Of a stretch of DNA of 64,000 nucleotides, positions 27,933 through 39,622 are shown piece by piece. Both the position numbers and the translations under genes were made by a program. The stretch's first letter is position 1. Every line of letters begins with the position of its first letter. The notes under the pieces are model-generated. The model worked only from the letters and a program-made list of their open reading frames with translations. It had not been told where the DNA came from and ran no database searches. The DNA is from Alphaproteobacteria bacterium. Lineage in GTDB: Bacteria > Myxococcota_A > UBA796 > GCA-2862545. The DNA lies in the NCBI GenBank assembly GCA_020632955.1, contig JACKEO010000021.1:1-64000 (forward strand). The letters run 5' to 3'.

Positions 27933-29158
27933 ACCGCTGGACCTGGATCGCGGTGGGCGGCGCCTGGAGCCTCTTCGTCTTCCTGCTGACCGGCTGGCTC
28001 ACCTTCCCCAGCAGCGCGGCGGCCGCCCGGCTGTCGTACGAGCTGGAGGAGATCACCGACGGCGCGCTGGCGGTCGACATCGACGCCGTGGGGCCGTGGT
28101 GGTTCGGCGTGGCCGCCCAGGGCGTGCGCCTCGCCACGGTGCAGGACGACGGCGAGGTGCTGCCGGTCTTCTTCGGCGACCGCGTGGCCCTGCGTGCCGG
28201 TCCCGTCGGCGCCCTGCGTCGGCAGCCCACGGTGGTGGGTCGCGTGGTGGTGGGCGAGGGCACCCTCGACGTCGAGGCCGACCTCGACGCCCGCGAGCCC
28301 CGCACGGCCACGCGCCGCCTCGAGCTCACCGGCGACGAGCTCCCGGTGGAGGATCTGCTGCTCGCGGCCTTCCGGGGCAGCGGGGGCGTCGGTGTGCGCG
28401 GTGCCGTGGACGTGGATCTCGACGTCACGACGCCCGAGGGGCTGCCGTCGGCCGACGGCGACCTGTCGATCCAGGGGCGCGGCGTGGTGCTCGAGACGCT
28501 CACCGTGGACGCGCTGGGCTGGACCGACAAGCAGCTCGACGCCCAGGTGGACGAGCTCGACGTGCGCATCCGCATCGAGAAGGGCACCGCGAAGATCGTC
28601 CGCGGCCTGCTGCGCACCAGCCTCGCCAGCCTGGAGCTCGATGGCAGCCTGGAGCTCGCCGAGCGCTTCGACCGCTCGAAGCTGGAGCTCGAGGTGGTGC
28701 TGCGCCTCGCCGACTGGGCCGGCACGCCGCTCGAGACCTTCCGCTCGCTGGTGGAGGGCTTCCTGCGCACCGCCCAGTGGGCCGACGGCTCCTACCACTA
28801 CAAGGTGAGCACGATGCTCGGCCGCTTCGGCATGAGCGACCTGCGCCCCGATCGCGAGCGCACCCGGCCGTCCATCGCGAACCCCACGCCCACGCCGCGC
28901 GAGGCCACGCGCGTGCAGGCCGCCACGCCCGATGCGGGCGAGACCCCGGCGCCCACCGCGCGCCCCGAGCGCCGCCGGCCGGCCGCCCTCGACCGCGCCG
29001 CCCGTGCGGGGCTGCGGCGACCGAGCCGCCCGGCCTCCGGGGATCCCGCCGAACCCGACGACGTGGACGAGCTGGACGAGCTGGACGAGCTGGACGACGA
29101 GGAGCCCGACGACGAACTCGACGCCGAGGAGATGGGCGAGATCGACGAGGCCTACTGA
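27929..29158 (+). CDS. gspN: Type II secretion protein GspN
   Basis: 409 residues from ATG 27929 (GAGGAGG just upstream). One N-terminal membrane segment (AWSLFVFLLTGWLTFP) and then a long, repeating beta-strand domain like the periplasmic part of GspN (AsmA-like; VDLDVTTPEGLPSADGDLSI). The last 120 residues are a low-complexity tail: Pro/Ala/Arg, then strongly acidic (VDELDELDELDDEEPDD). Last gene of the gsp operon; it converges with pabB after a 19-base gap. Confidence 0.85.
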   Translation: MNRWTWIAVGGAWSLFVFLLTGWLTFPSSAAAARLSYELEEITDGALAVDIDAVGPWWFGVAAQGVRLATVQDDGEVLPVFFGDRVALRAGPVGALRRQPTVVGRVVVGEGTLDVEADLDAREPRTATRRLELTGDELPVEDLLLAAFRGSGGVGVRGAVDVDLDVTTPEGLPSADGDLSIQGRGVVLETLTVDALGWTDKQLDAQVDELDVRIRIEKGTAKIVRGLLRTSLASLELDGSLELAERFDRSKLELEVVLRLADWAGTPLETFRSLVEGFLRTAQWADGSYHYKVSTMLGRFGMSDLRPDRERTRPSIANPTPTPREATRVQAATPDAGETPAPTARPERRRPAALDRAARAGLRRPSRPASGDPAEPDDVDELDELDELDDEEPDDELDAEEMGEIDEAY

Positions 29159-29177
29159 CCCGGCCCCCGGGGCGCGC

Positions 29178-30473
29178 TCAGGCCCCGCGCGGGCCCGGTC
29201 GGGCACCGGCGAGCGCGGCCTGGAGCAGGGTGCCCTTGGCGTGGGTCTCGGCCCACTCGGCCTCGGGATCGCTGTCGGCCACGATGCCGCCGCCCACGTG
29301 GAAGCGGGCGTGGCGGCCGTGCACGACCGCGCTGCGGATGGCCACCGACCAGCGGGCGCGCCCGTGGTCCGACACGAAGCCGATGGCGCCGCAGTAGACG
29401 CCGCGCGGCTGGGGCTCGAGCTCGGCGATGCGCTGGGCGGCGCGCACCTTCGGCGCGCCGACCACGGAGCCGGGCGGGAAGAGGGCGGCCAGCGCCGACC
29501 AGGCGTCCTCGCCGGGCGCCAGGCGCGCGCGCACCACCTGGCTGGCGTGGTGGACGTTGGCGTGGGCCGTGACCCGTCGCGCCTCGGCCTGCACGCTGCC
29601 CGGCACGGCCACGCGGCCGAGGTCGTTGCGGCAGAGGTCCACGATCATCGTGAGCTCGGCCCGCTCCTTGGCGCTGCCCTCGAGCTCGCGGTGCGCCGCC
29701 GCGTCGCGCGCCGGATCGGCGGCGCGGGGGCGGGTGCCCTTCACGGGCTCGGTGACGGCCTCGTCCCCGTCGACGTCGAGCAGGCGCTCGGGGCTGTTCG
29801 AGAGCACCGCGAGCGCGGGGTCGAGGGCGAGGAAGGCGCCGCGATCGGGGCGGGAGCCCGCGCGCAGGCGGCGGTAGGCCTGCCAGGCGTCGTCGATGCC
29901 CTCCACCTCCACCACGCGCGACAGGTTCACCTGGTAGCAGTCCCCCTCGGCGATCAAGGCCAGCACGCGCGCGATGGCCGCGAGGTAGTCCTCGCGCGCG
30001 ACCGTGCGCGTGGGCCGGGGCAGGGGATGCGGGGGCGGACCGAGGGGCCCGGCCTCCGCGAGCAGGCGGGCTCCCGCGGCGCGGACCTCGGGGGCGCCCA
30101 CCGCCTCCCAGCGTCCGCTGGCGGCGTGGTGCAGCAGCGCACCCTCGTAGCGCCCCAGCCACACCGGAGGCTCGGCGGTGGGCCGCGCGGCGGGCACCGG
30201 GGCCACGGCGGCGCCGGCCTCGTAGCCCACGTAGCCCACGCAGCCCGAGACGAAGGGAAGCTCGCTCGCCGGGGCGGGTCGCGTGAGGCGTCGGCCCGCG
30301 GCGGGCCAGCCCTCGGCCGCGCGCACCACCTCCACCGGGTCCCACACCAGCACCGACCAGCCGGCGTCGCCGCCATCGAGCCACACCGTGCCGGGGCGTG
30401 CGGCCACCTGCGCCACCACCGCCTCGGGCGAGGGGGCCGCGCAGGGTCCGTGCTGGGCGTGGGCCTCGGCCAC
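29178..30473 (-). CDS. pabB: Aminodeoxychorismate synthase component I
   Basis: Converts chorismate plus ammonia to 4-amino-4-deoxychorismate for folate synthesis. 431 residues. The chorismate-binding core shows EGDCYQVNLSR, the EPVKGTRPR block with the Lys (anthranilate synthase normally has PIAGT), IVDLCRNDLGRV, SVVGAPKVRA, GVYCGAIGF and GGGIVADSDPEAEW. GTG 30473 is chosen because GGAGG lies 7 bases upstream; a GTG at 30515 lacks one. No glutamine amidotransferase partner is in the window. Divergent from the lytic transglycosylase gene over a 66-base gap. Confidence 0.9.
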   Translation of the reverse strand: MAEAHAQHGPCAAPSPEAVVAQVAARPGTVWLDGGDAGWSVLVWDPVEVVRAAEGWPAAGRRLTRPAPASELPFVSGCVGYVGYEAGAAVAPVPAARPTAEPPVWLGRYEGALLHHAASGRWEAVGAPEVRAAGARLLAEAGPLGPPPHPLPRPTRTVAREDYLAAIARVLALIAEGDCYQVNLSRVVEVEGIDDAWQAYRRLRAGSRPDRGAFLALDPALAVLSNSPERLLDVDGDEAVTEPVKGTRPRAADPARDAAAHRELEGSAKERAELTMIVDLCRNDLGRVAVPGSVQAEARRVTAHANVHHASQVVRARLAPGEDAWSALAALFPPGSVVGAPKVRAAQRIAELEPQPRGVYCGAIGFVSDHGRARWSVAIRSAVVHGRHARFHVGGGIVADSDPEAEWAETHAKGTLLQAALAGARPGPRGA

Positions 30474-30539
30474 CGCGGGACCTCCGAGCCTCGGGGCGGC
30501 GGCGTATCCGGTCACGCCCGGTTGTGGGGGAGGAGGGCC

Positions 30540-32495
30540 GTGGATACCCCGGCGTGGTCGCGGAACGTCCCGCGGTCGCTGGTCGAGGCCGTCATCCGAC
30601 CGTCCAGGCTGCTCCTCCTGCTCGCGCTGTGCGCCGGCCCGGCCGCGCTCGCCGACGATGCCGCCGATGGCGTGCGTCCGGCCGAGGCGGCGGGCGACGA
30701 CGCGATCTGGTCGTGGATCGAGCGCCTCGACGGCGACGTCATGGCCGTGGAGGCCGAGGAGGCGTCCGCCGAGGCCCTCACGGTGGAGCTCATCGAGCGG
30801 GCCTGGAGCGACGGCGAGGTCGGGCTCGACGTGCCGCTCGACTACTACGACGATCCGGCGCGTGCGCTGGCCGGCGATCCGCTCCGCCTGGCCGAGCTCG
30901 ACCTGGCGGCCTTCGACCTGCCCGTCGAGGTGAACGCGCACGTGGAGCACTGGCTCGAGGTGCTGCTGGGGCCCGGTCGGCGGTACTTCACGCGCTGGCT
31001 CGAGCGCAAGGCGCGCTTCGAGCACCTCGTCCTCGCCCAGCTCGACGAGGCGGGGCTGCCGCGCGACCTGCTGTACCTGGCGATGGTGGAGTCGGGCTTC
31101 AACCCCTACGCCTACAGCCACGCCCACGCCGCGGGCCTCTGGCAGTTCATCCCGTCCACCGGGCGCGCCTACGGCCTCGCCATCGACTTCTGGCTCGACG
31201 AGCGGCGCGACCCCGAGAAGGCCACGCGCGCCGCCATCCAGATGCTCTCGGAGCTCCACGCCTCCTTCGGGGACTGGTGGCTCGCCTTCGCCGCCTACAA
31301 CACCGGGCCGGCGCGGGTGCGCCGCCAGCTCGCCGCCGCCGAGGGCGAGGAGGTCGACTACTGGGATCTGGTGGAGCAGGACCTCCTGCACCGCGAGACC
31401 CAGGGCTACGTGCCGAAGATCATCGCGGCCGCCATCCTGGGCCACCACCCCGAGCGCTACGGCTTCACCGGGCTCACGCCGCAGGAGCCGCTCACCTACG
31501 AGACGGTGCGGGTGGAGGAGGCGGTGGACGTGGCGGCCCTGGCCACGTGCGCGGGCCTCGACGAGGACACCTTCCGCGAGCTGAACCCCGCCCTGCGGCG
31601 CTTCGCGATCCCGGCGGGGGGCGTGGATCTGCGGGTGCCCGTGGGCGCAGGGGACACCTTCCTCGAGCGCGTGGCCGCGCTGCCCCCGGAGGCGAAGCGC
31701 AGCATCGTCCTGCACGAGGTGGCCCGCGGCGAGAGCCTCTCGGTGATCGCGGAGCGGTACGGCGTCACGGTGCGCGCGGTGGCCGACGCCAACCGGCTGC
31801 GCGACGCCGGGCGCATCGCGATCGGTCAGCAGCTGGTGATCCCGGTGCCGGGCCGCGACACGCCGCCGCCCGCCCGTGCCTCGGTGGCCGCCGTCTCGTC
31901 GTCGAGCGCGCCCTCACAGGCCACGGCGCCCTCGCGCAGCGCGCCGGCCCAGGTGGCACCGGATCAGGCCGCGCCGCCCCCGTCGTACACGGTGCGCCAG
32001 GGCGACACGCTGTCCGAGATCGCCGAGCGCTTCCGCGTGCCCCTCGACGACCTGCTGTCCTACAACGGCCTGTCCACGCGCAGCACCCTGCGGGTGGGCC
32101 AGGTGCTCGCGCTGCGGGGGGGTGGCACCCGGTCCGCCTCGAGCCCTCGCACCCAGGCCGCCGCCACCTATGAGGTGAAGTCCGGCGACAGCCTCTGGAG
32201 CATCGCGCAGGCCCACGACGTGTCCGTGGAGTCGCTGCAGCGCTGGAACGGACTGGGCCGCGACACCACGCTGCGGGTGGGGCAGAAGCTGGCGGTGACG
32301 GGCGGCAGCACGCAGGCGGCCGCAGCGCCGGCGCACCGGTGGACCACCTACGTGGTGCGCGCCGGCGACAGCCTGGGCGCCATCGCCCAGCGCCACGGGG
32401 TGTCGGTGGCCGAGCTCCAGTCCTGGAACGAGCTGCGAGGCACCACCATCCACCCGGGCGATCGGCTCAAGATCCGCAGGCGCGGACCCGGTTAG
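30540..32495 (+). CDS. mltD: Membrane-bound lytic murein transglycosylase, MltD type, with LysM repeats
   Basis: 651 residues. GTG 30540 follows GGAGGAGGG. Signal peptide (LLLLLALCAGPAALA). The SLT domain (about 160-290) has catalytic Glu184 (AMVESGFNP), AGLWQFIPSTGRAYGL and AAYNTGP, the family 1D/MltD pattern. One degenerate and four good LysM peptidoglycan-binding repeats follow from about 315 to the end (YTVRQGDTLSEIAERF, YEVKSGDSLWSIAQAH, YVVRAGDSLGAIAQRH among them), separated by Ala/Ser/Gln linkers. It cleaves glycan strands to 1,6-anhydro products in the periplasm. Likely co-transcribed with the following membrane protein. Confidence 0.94.
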   Translation: MDTPAWSRNVPRSLVEAVIRPSRLLLLLALCAGPAALADDAADGVRPAEAAGDDAIWSWIERLDGDVMAVEAEEASAEALTVELIERAWSDGEVGLDVPLDYYDDPARALAGDPLRLAELDLAAFDLPVEVNAHVEHWLEVLLGPGRRYFTRWLERKARFEHLVLAQLDEAGLPRDLLYLAMVESGFNPYAYSHAHAAGLWQFIPSTGRAYGLAIDFWLDERRDPEKATRAAIQMLSELHASFGDWWLAFAAYNTGPARVRRQLAAAEGEEVDYWDLVEQDLLHRETQGYVPKIIAAAILGHHPERYGFTGLTPQEPLTYETVRVEEAVDVAALATCAGLDEDTFRELNPALRRFAIPAGGVDLRVPVGAGDTFLERVAALPPEAKRSIVLHEVARGESLSVIAERYGVTVRAVADANRLRDAGRIAIGQQLVIPVPGRDTPPPARASVAAVSSSSAPSQATAPSRSAPAQVAPDQAAPPPSYTVRQGDTLSEIAERFRVPLDDLLSYNGLSTRSTLRVGQVLALRGGGTRSASSPRTQAAATYEVKSGDSLWSIAQAHDVSVESLQRWNGLGRDTTLRVGQKLAVTGGSTQAAAAPAHRWTTYVVRAGDSLGAIAQRHGVSVAELQSWNELRGTTIHPGDRLKIRRRGPG

Positions 32496-32521
32496 GGGCG
32501 GCGGCCACCGGGAGGCCCCCC

Positions 32522-33811
32522 TTGTCCTGGCTGCTCTTGTCCGTCTCCGCCGCCTGCTTCGCCGGCGTGTCCTGGTTCGCCTGGGAGGGCCGCCTCGGCC
32601 TGCCCGCCATCGGTCTGCTGCTCGTGTCGGTCGCGGCCTTCTGGGCGGCACGCCGCGGCATGGAGGTCACCACCCGCAAGCGCGTGGACCTCGTCGCGAA
32701 GATCGTCTTCACGATCGCCGGCTTCGTCGCGCTGGGGCGGCACCGCATCGAGGGGGAGGGGGGGGAGCGACTGCCCCTGATCGAGGCGATGACCCGCTAC
32801 CTGGGCGAGGTGGACCCAGGGCCCTTCTTCGCCTTCGCCGCCCTCGCGATGTCGGTGAAGCTGCTGGGCGTGCTGCTGTCGGCCACGGGCTGGCACCTGA
32901 TGCTGCTGGGGCAGGGGATCCGCTTCCCCTTCTGGCGCTTCACGGTCACCTCCTTCCTCATCGGGCGCTTCATCGGCACCTTCCTGCCCTCCACCGTGGG
33001 GCTCGACGGCTACACGCTCTACGAGGCCGCCCGCTACTCGGGACAGGGGCCGCGGGCGGTCACGGCCAAGGCCGCCGAGAAGCTGCTGGGTCTCACGGGG
33101 CGCGCGCCCGGCTTCCTGGTCGCGCTGCCCTTCGGCTACCCCGTGCTGCACGGCGTGATGGACTCCGTGGGGCAGGGGGAGCGCACGCCGCTGCTGGTGG
33201 GTGTGGTGGCCACGGTGCTCGTGCTCGTGGTGATCGGCGTGGCGGCGATGCTGCTCTTCCCGGGACTGCCGCAGCGGCTGGTGCACGGCATCGCGGCGCG
33301 GGCCCAGGGGCTGGGCGGCCCGGCGGCGCGCGTGGCCGGCACCCTCGACCGCCTCGCCACGGCCATCGGCGCCTACCGCGGCAAGGTGGGTCTGCTCAGC
33401 GTGGCCTACGTGGCCAAGGGCCTGAGCTCCTTCTGCACCTGGACCGTGTACTACCTGACCGGCCTCGCCATCGGCGTCACCGGCCTCGCCTTCTGGCCCG
33501 TGGTGTTCGGCTCCGGCATCCAGGAGGTCGGCACCCTCTTCTCGCCCACCATCGCGGGCGAGGGCGTCCGTGAGGCGCTGCAGGCCCTGCTCCTGTCGGC
33601 CCAGTACGGCGGCCCTGCGCAGGCCGTGCTCGCAGGCGCCCTGGGCTTCGTGGCGGCCGAGGCGGCCACGCTGTGGGGCGGCCTCTTCCTCTACACCCGC
33701 ACCGACAGCTGGCGTCCGGCCTCCTGCGAGGTGGACGGGGCGCAGGTGGACTACGCCTGGCTCGCCGAGGGCGGCGCGGGCGTGGGCGTGCCCGACCCGC
33801 GCGCGGGCTGA
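32522..33811 (+). CDS. Flippase-like/LPG-synthase-TM (UPF0104) membrane protein
   Basis: 429 residues with about eight membrane segments. The block GRFIGTFLPSTVGLDGYTLYEAARYS matches the signature of the integral membrane family that includes the transmembrane half of lysylphosphatidylglycerol synthase and related lipid flippases. The soluble aminoacyl-transferase half is absent, so a lipid-transport-like role is more likely. The start is a TTG at 32522, supported by GGGAGG 7 bases upstream and because the first membrane segment (SWLLLSVSAACFAGVSWFAW) begins at once. It lies 26 bases after mltD. Confidence 0.78.
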   Translation: MSWLLLSVSAACFAGVSWFAWEGRLGLPAIGLLLVSVAAFWAARRGMEVTTRKRVDLVAKIVFTIAGFVALGRHRIEGEGGERLPLIEAMTRYLGEVDPGPFFAFAALAMSVKLLGVLLSATGWHLMLLGQGIRFPFWRFTVTSFLIGRFIGTFLPSTVGLDGYTLYEAARYSGQGPRAVTAKAAEKLLGLTGRAPGFLVALPFGYPVLHGVMDSVGQGERTPLLVGVVATVLVLVVIGVAAMLLFPGLPQRLVHGIAARAQGLGGPAARVAGTLDRLATAIGAYRGKVGLLSVAYVAKGLSSFCTWTVYYLTGLAIGVTGLAFWPVVFGSGIQEVGTLFSPTIAGEGVREALQALLLSAQYGGPAQAVLAGALGFVAAEAATLWGGLFLYTRTDSWRPASCEVDGAQVDYAWLAEGGAGVGVPDPRAG

Positions 33812-33982
33812 TCGCGGCCACCCGCGGCTCGCGCGCCCGGTGGCCGGGCCGCGGTCCGCCGCCCCTTCTGGAGCGCACGCACGAAGGCGCGGGACGGAGG
33901 GAGTCTCCGAACCCGCGCCTGGAGGAACCGGCCCCAGGGGGGCGCGCCGTCCGGTGACGACGCGCCCGCCCCGGGTCAGGGG

Positions 33983-36961
<2,979 letters not shown>

Positions 36962-36993
36962 GGTTCACCTCTCGGCCCCTTGTGGCCGCGGCT

Positions 36994-37023
36994 ACGGTAG
37001 CGGGCGCGCGTCGGACGATCCAA
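36994..37023 (-). promoter_or_regulatory. Promoter candidate for the Cys-rich repeat gene
   Basis: On the minus strand, TTGGAT (37023-37018), an 18-base spacer and TACCGT (36999-36994), 33 bases before the ATG. It lies immediately downstream of the palindrome at 37026-37043. Confidence 0.4.
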
Positions 37024-37025
37024 CC

Positions 37026-37043
37026 CGCACTTTAGAGAAAGTG
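37026..37043. promoter_or_regulatory. Perfect palindrome, operator candidate
   Basis: GCACTTT-AGAG-AAAGTGC, a perfect 7-base inverted repeat with a 4-base centre, in AT-rich contrast to its surroundings. It abuts the predicted -35 region of the Cys-rich repeat gene, so a dimeric regulator bound here would control that gene. No regulator gene is adjacent. Confidence 0.5.
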
Positions 37044-37081
37044 CTTCGGTACCCGACTTCCGGAGGAGGAACCTCACGCCT

Positions 37082-37100
37082 CACGGAAAAAAAGTCCGTG
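37082..37100 (-). terminator. Hairpin downstream of the SGNH hydrolase gene
   Basis: CACGGA-AAAAAAG-TCCGTG on the plus strand; read on the minus strand it is a 6-base stem with a T-rich loop, 31 bases after the stop at 37131. The T run is in the loop instead of after the stem, so termination is likely but not certain. It separates two minus-strand genes. Confidence 0.4.
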
Positions 37101-37130
37101 GTGGAGGTGGGTGTGCAGGACCGGTGCCCC

Positions 37131-38540
37131 TCAACTCTCGGGCAGGTCGAGCCCCAGGACGGCCACCACCTCGTCGGCGAAGCGCTCGGCCATGATCCGG
37201 TAGCCCTGGGTGTTGCAGTGGCAGCCGTCGTCGCTCAGGTAGTCCTCGCGCCGCTCGAAGCGCTGGGCGAACACCGGCCGGAAGTCCACGAAGGGGATGC
37301 CGTGCTCGGCGGCGACCTCGGCCACCTCGGCGTAGCCGTGGTCGGGGTAGGAGGACCAGATCATCGGCACGTCCCGGGCGGCACCGAGCTCGGCCAGCGT
37401 CTCCATGTCGGCGCGGAAGCTCTCGGAGATCAGGTCGCGCACGTCGCTGATGGCGTAGCCCTCCGTGGTGCGCGACAGGCGGTCCAGGTAGCGCCACAGC
37501 ATGTTCTGGCGCACCTCGGGCACGGTCTCGGCCACCTCCAGCGCCTCCCACACCGGGCGTCGCTGCTGGAAGAGCGCGTCGGCCAGCGCGTGGAAGAGCC
37601 GTCCAGAACGGGGGAATGCGCGCAGTCCGTCCGTCCAGGTCTCCACGGCGCGGTCGAGGCGGCCCCGGTTGTTGTACGAGAAGCCGAGCTGGTAGAAGGC
37701 CTCGTCGGTCCGCTCGCCGCCCTCGATGTCGTACAGGGCGTGACGCAGCACCTCGATGGCCTCGTCGTACCGTCCCAGGCGCATCAGCGCGCCCGCCTGG
37801 CCGAGGGGTCCGAGCAGCGACCGCGGCAGCTCCTCGGCGAGCTGGGCGAAGCGCTCCGCGGCGCCCTCGTAGTCCCCCTGGTCCTCGAGCTCCCAGGCCT
37901 CCTGGTCGAGCTGCATGTGGCGTTCCGTGAAGCCCTCGGGTGGATCCACCCAGTCGGTGTCCTCCTCCTCGGTGAGCCCCACGACCTCCTGGTACTCCAC
38001 CAGGTGGTTCGCCTCGCGCTGGATCTCGGCGAGGGTGGGCGCGCCGTCGTGGAAGTCGGGGTGGGACCACCCCACGGCGGCCACCTCGAGCATTCGCGCG
38101 AGCCGGGAGTGCCGGCGGAGCAGGGCGAGGGGACCCGGTGTCGCCGGCTCCGACAGCCGGATCGCGTTCCACGAGTTGTTCTCGCCCGTGGTGACGATCA
38201 CGACGTCGGGTTCGTGCTCGTGGAGGTGGGCGGCCGCGTCGTCGACGAGCAGGGTGGTGTTGATGCCGGGCACGGCCACGTTCACCGTGCGGAAGAGGCG
38301 CTCGCCGGCACGCTCGTTGAGGATCTGCTCGAGCTGCTCCGGGAAGGAGATGCCGCCGATGCCGTAGGTGAACGAGTCGCCCTCGCACAGGATCGTGTAC
38401 CGGGCGGGCGCGTCGGAGGTGGTGCGGTGGTCGGGTCGGAGGGCTGCGGCGAGCTGGAGCGCGGCCTCTGCCGTGAGCACCAGCGCCAGCGTCCCCAGCA
38501 GGAGCGCGAGGGCGCGGGCGGTCCAGGTTCGAGCGTGCAC
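37131..38540 (-). CDS. SGNH/GDSL-type hydrolase with helical (TPR-like) insert
   Basis: 469 residues. GTG 38540 has GGGGGAG 4-5 bases upstream. An N-terminal membrane or signal segment (LALLLGTLALVLTAEAAL) is followed by the SGNH block I GDSFTYG with nucleophile Ser56, an Asn-containing block (VTTGENNSWN), and a C-terminal catalytic pair Asp438-x-x-His441 (DDGCHCNTQGY). Between them, about residues 200-330, is a helical region with TPR-like repeats (AAERFAQLAEELP, YDEAIEVLRHAL, LDRAVETWTDGL). Such proteins modify or de-esterify extracellular polysaccharide or lipids; the substrate here is unknown. Anchored in the inner membrane or secreted. Confidence 0.8.
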   Translation of the reverse strand: MHARTWTARALALLLGTLALVLTAEAALQLAAALRPDHRTTSDAPARYTILCEGDSFTYGIGGISFPEQLEQILNERAGERLFRTVNVAVPGINTTLLVDDAAAHLHEHEPDVVIVTTGENNSWNAIRLSEPATPGPLALLRRHSRLARMLEVAAVGWSHPDFHDGAPTLAEIQREANHLVEYQEVVGLTEEEDTDWVDPPEGFTERHMQLDQEAWELEDQGDYEGAAERFAQLAEELPRSLLGPLGQAGALMRLGRYDEAIEVLRHALYDIEGGERTDEAFYQLGFSYNNRGRLDRAVETWTDGLRAFPRSGRLFHALADALFQQRRPVWEALEVAETVPEVRQNMLWRYLDRLSRTTEGYAISDVRDLISESFRADMETLAELGAARDVPMIWSSYPDHGYAEVAEVAAEHGIPFVDFRPVFAQRFERREDYLSDDGCHCNTQGYRIMAERFADEVVAVLGLDLPES

Positions 38541-38570
38541 GCACTCCCCCCTCGTCCGGGTCCGCGGGCG

Positions 38571-38599
38571 ATCCTAGGGCAGACGAGGCCATCTGTCGC
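38571..38599 (-). promoter_or_regulatory. Promoter candidate for the SGNH hydrolase gene
   Basis: Minus strand: GCGACA (38599-38594), 17-base spacer, TAGGAT (38576-38571), 30 bases before the GTG. The TAGnnT box matches the -10-like element seen before other genes of the window. Confidence 0.38.
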
Positions 38600-38761
38600 A
38601 CCGGAGTCGGCCTGCATCGCCGATTCCCGCCGGTACCCCCCGGGGATCGGGGGGCGTCGGCGACAGCCCGGTGGATCGCCGGGGTGGTGCGTCGGCTGCC
38701 GACGGGTGGCCAGCGCGCGGGGGCCCGCGTAGGCTCCGGGGGCCAACCGTGAGGACTGCAC

Positions 38762-39622
38762 GTGGGCTTCGCACGACCCCGCGGGCGCGGACGCTGGGCC
38801 CCCGCAGCCCAGGCCGTCGACACCGTGCACCTCACGCTCGAGTCGGCGCGTGCCCGCTACCGCGTCCGCGCCGCCCGACGCGGTCTCCAGCAGGCCCTGG
38901 CGACGCTGGGCTCGGTGCGTCTCGCCCTGTGCGAGGGGGAGCTCGACACGCTGCTCACGCTGGTGGAGCGACTCTGGCCCCCGCGGGGCACCGCGGAGGC
39001 CCCAGGGCGGCCTCCGGCGCCGGTGCGGGCGTTGATCGACCGTGCGCACGAGCCGCGCCTCCCCATCCCGGTGGCGCTCGCCGGCCTGGGCCTCCCGCGG
39101 TCCGGCGGGGATCTCCCCACGGGCACCGACCTCTTCCTCGCGAACGGCGACCCCGTGGCGCCGGCGCTCTCTCGCGCCGCCGGTCGGGACGTGCTCGGGC
39201 GTCGGCTCGCGGGCGCGCTCCTGCCGGAGAGCGTGATCGCCAGGGAGCTGCGCGCCGTCTCGCCCGACGCGGTGCGTGCCGAGACGGCCGTGGGCGTGGC
39301 CCTGCGCGCCTCGGCGGAGCTGGCCGCCACGGCGACGCGCCTCGCGGCCCAGGCACGGGCGCTCGCCCTCACCACCGCCGACCTGCGGCCCGTGCTGGCG
39401 CAGCAGGCCGAGGGGCTGCAGCACCTGGCCGAGCGAGGCGAGCGTCGGCTCGGGTTCCAGGACCGTGCCCGACTGCGCACGGCGCTGGATCTGGCCTGGG
39501 CGGTGGCCCGTCTCGTCGAGCACCCGCTCGTCGACCCGTCGGGGCGGCCGGTGCCCGCGCGTGGTGCCCGTGCGGCGCCTCGCGCGCGGCCCCGTCAGAA
39601 CATCATCCCCCAGACGATGTAG
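38762..39622 (+). CDS. Hypothetical protein, alpha-helical, basic
   Basis: 286 residues from GTG 38762 (GAGGA 9 bases upstream; TAGGCT box at 38730). No family recognised. It is basic at both ends (PRGRGRW start, ARGARAAPRARPRQ end) and mostly Ala/Leu/Arg helices. The central part (about 190-255) reads as long amphipathic helices (ELAATATRLAAQARALALTT). No signal peptide or membrane segment. Third codon positions are consistently G or C, as in neighbouring genes, supporting real coding. Its last 28 bases overlap the end of the convergent barrel gene. Confidence 0.6.
   Translation: MGFARPRGRGRWAPAAQAVDTVHLTLESARARYRVRAARRGLQQALATLGSVRLALCEGELDTLLTLVERLWPPRGTAEAPGRPPAPVRALIDRAHEPRLPIPVALAGLGLPRSGGDLPTGTDLFLANGDPVAPALSRAAGRDVLGRRLAGALLPESVIARELRAVSPDAVRAETAVGVALRASAELAATATRLAAQARALALTTADLRPVLAQQAEGLQHLAERGERRLGFQDRARLRTALDLAWAVARLVEHPLVDPSGRPVPARGARAAPRARPRQNIIPQTM

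Noticed and set aside
30474..30539. Search for a clear divergent promoter between pabB and mltD
   Set aside because: The 66-base gap is GC-rich with no convincing -35/-10 pair or TAGnnT box, so none is annotated.
33812..33982. A terminator between the convergent flippase-like and Cys-rich genes
   Set aside because: Several weak GC-rich inverted pairs exist but none with a clear long stem or T run; nothing is claimed.
38520..38540. GGTTCGAGCG as part of a tRNA T-loop
   Set aside because: It is the beginning of the SGNH hydrolase gene on the other strand; no cloverleaf could be drawn. No tRNA was found in the window.
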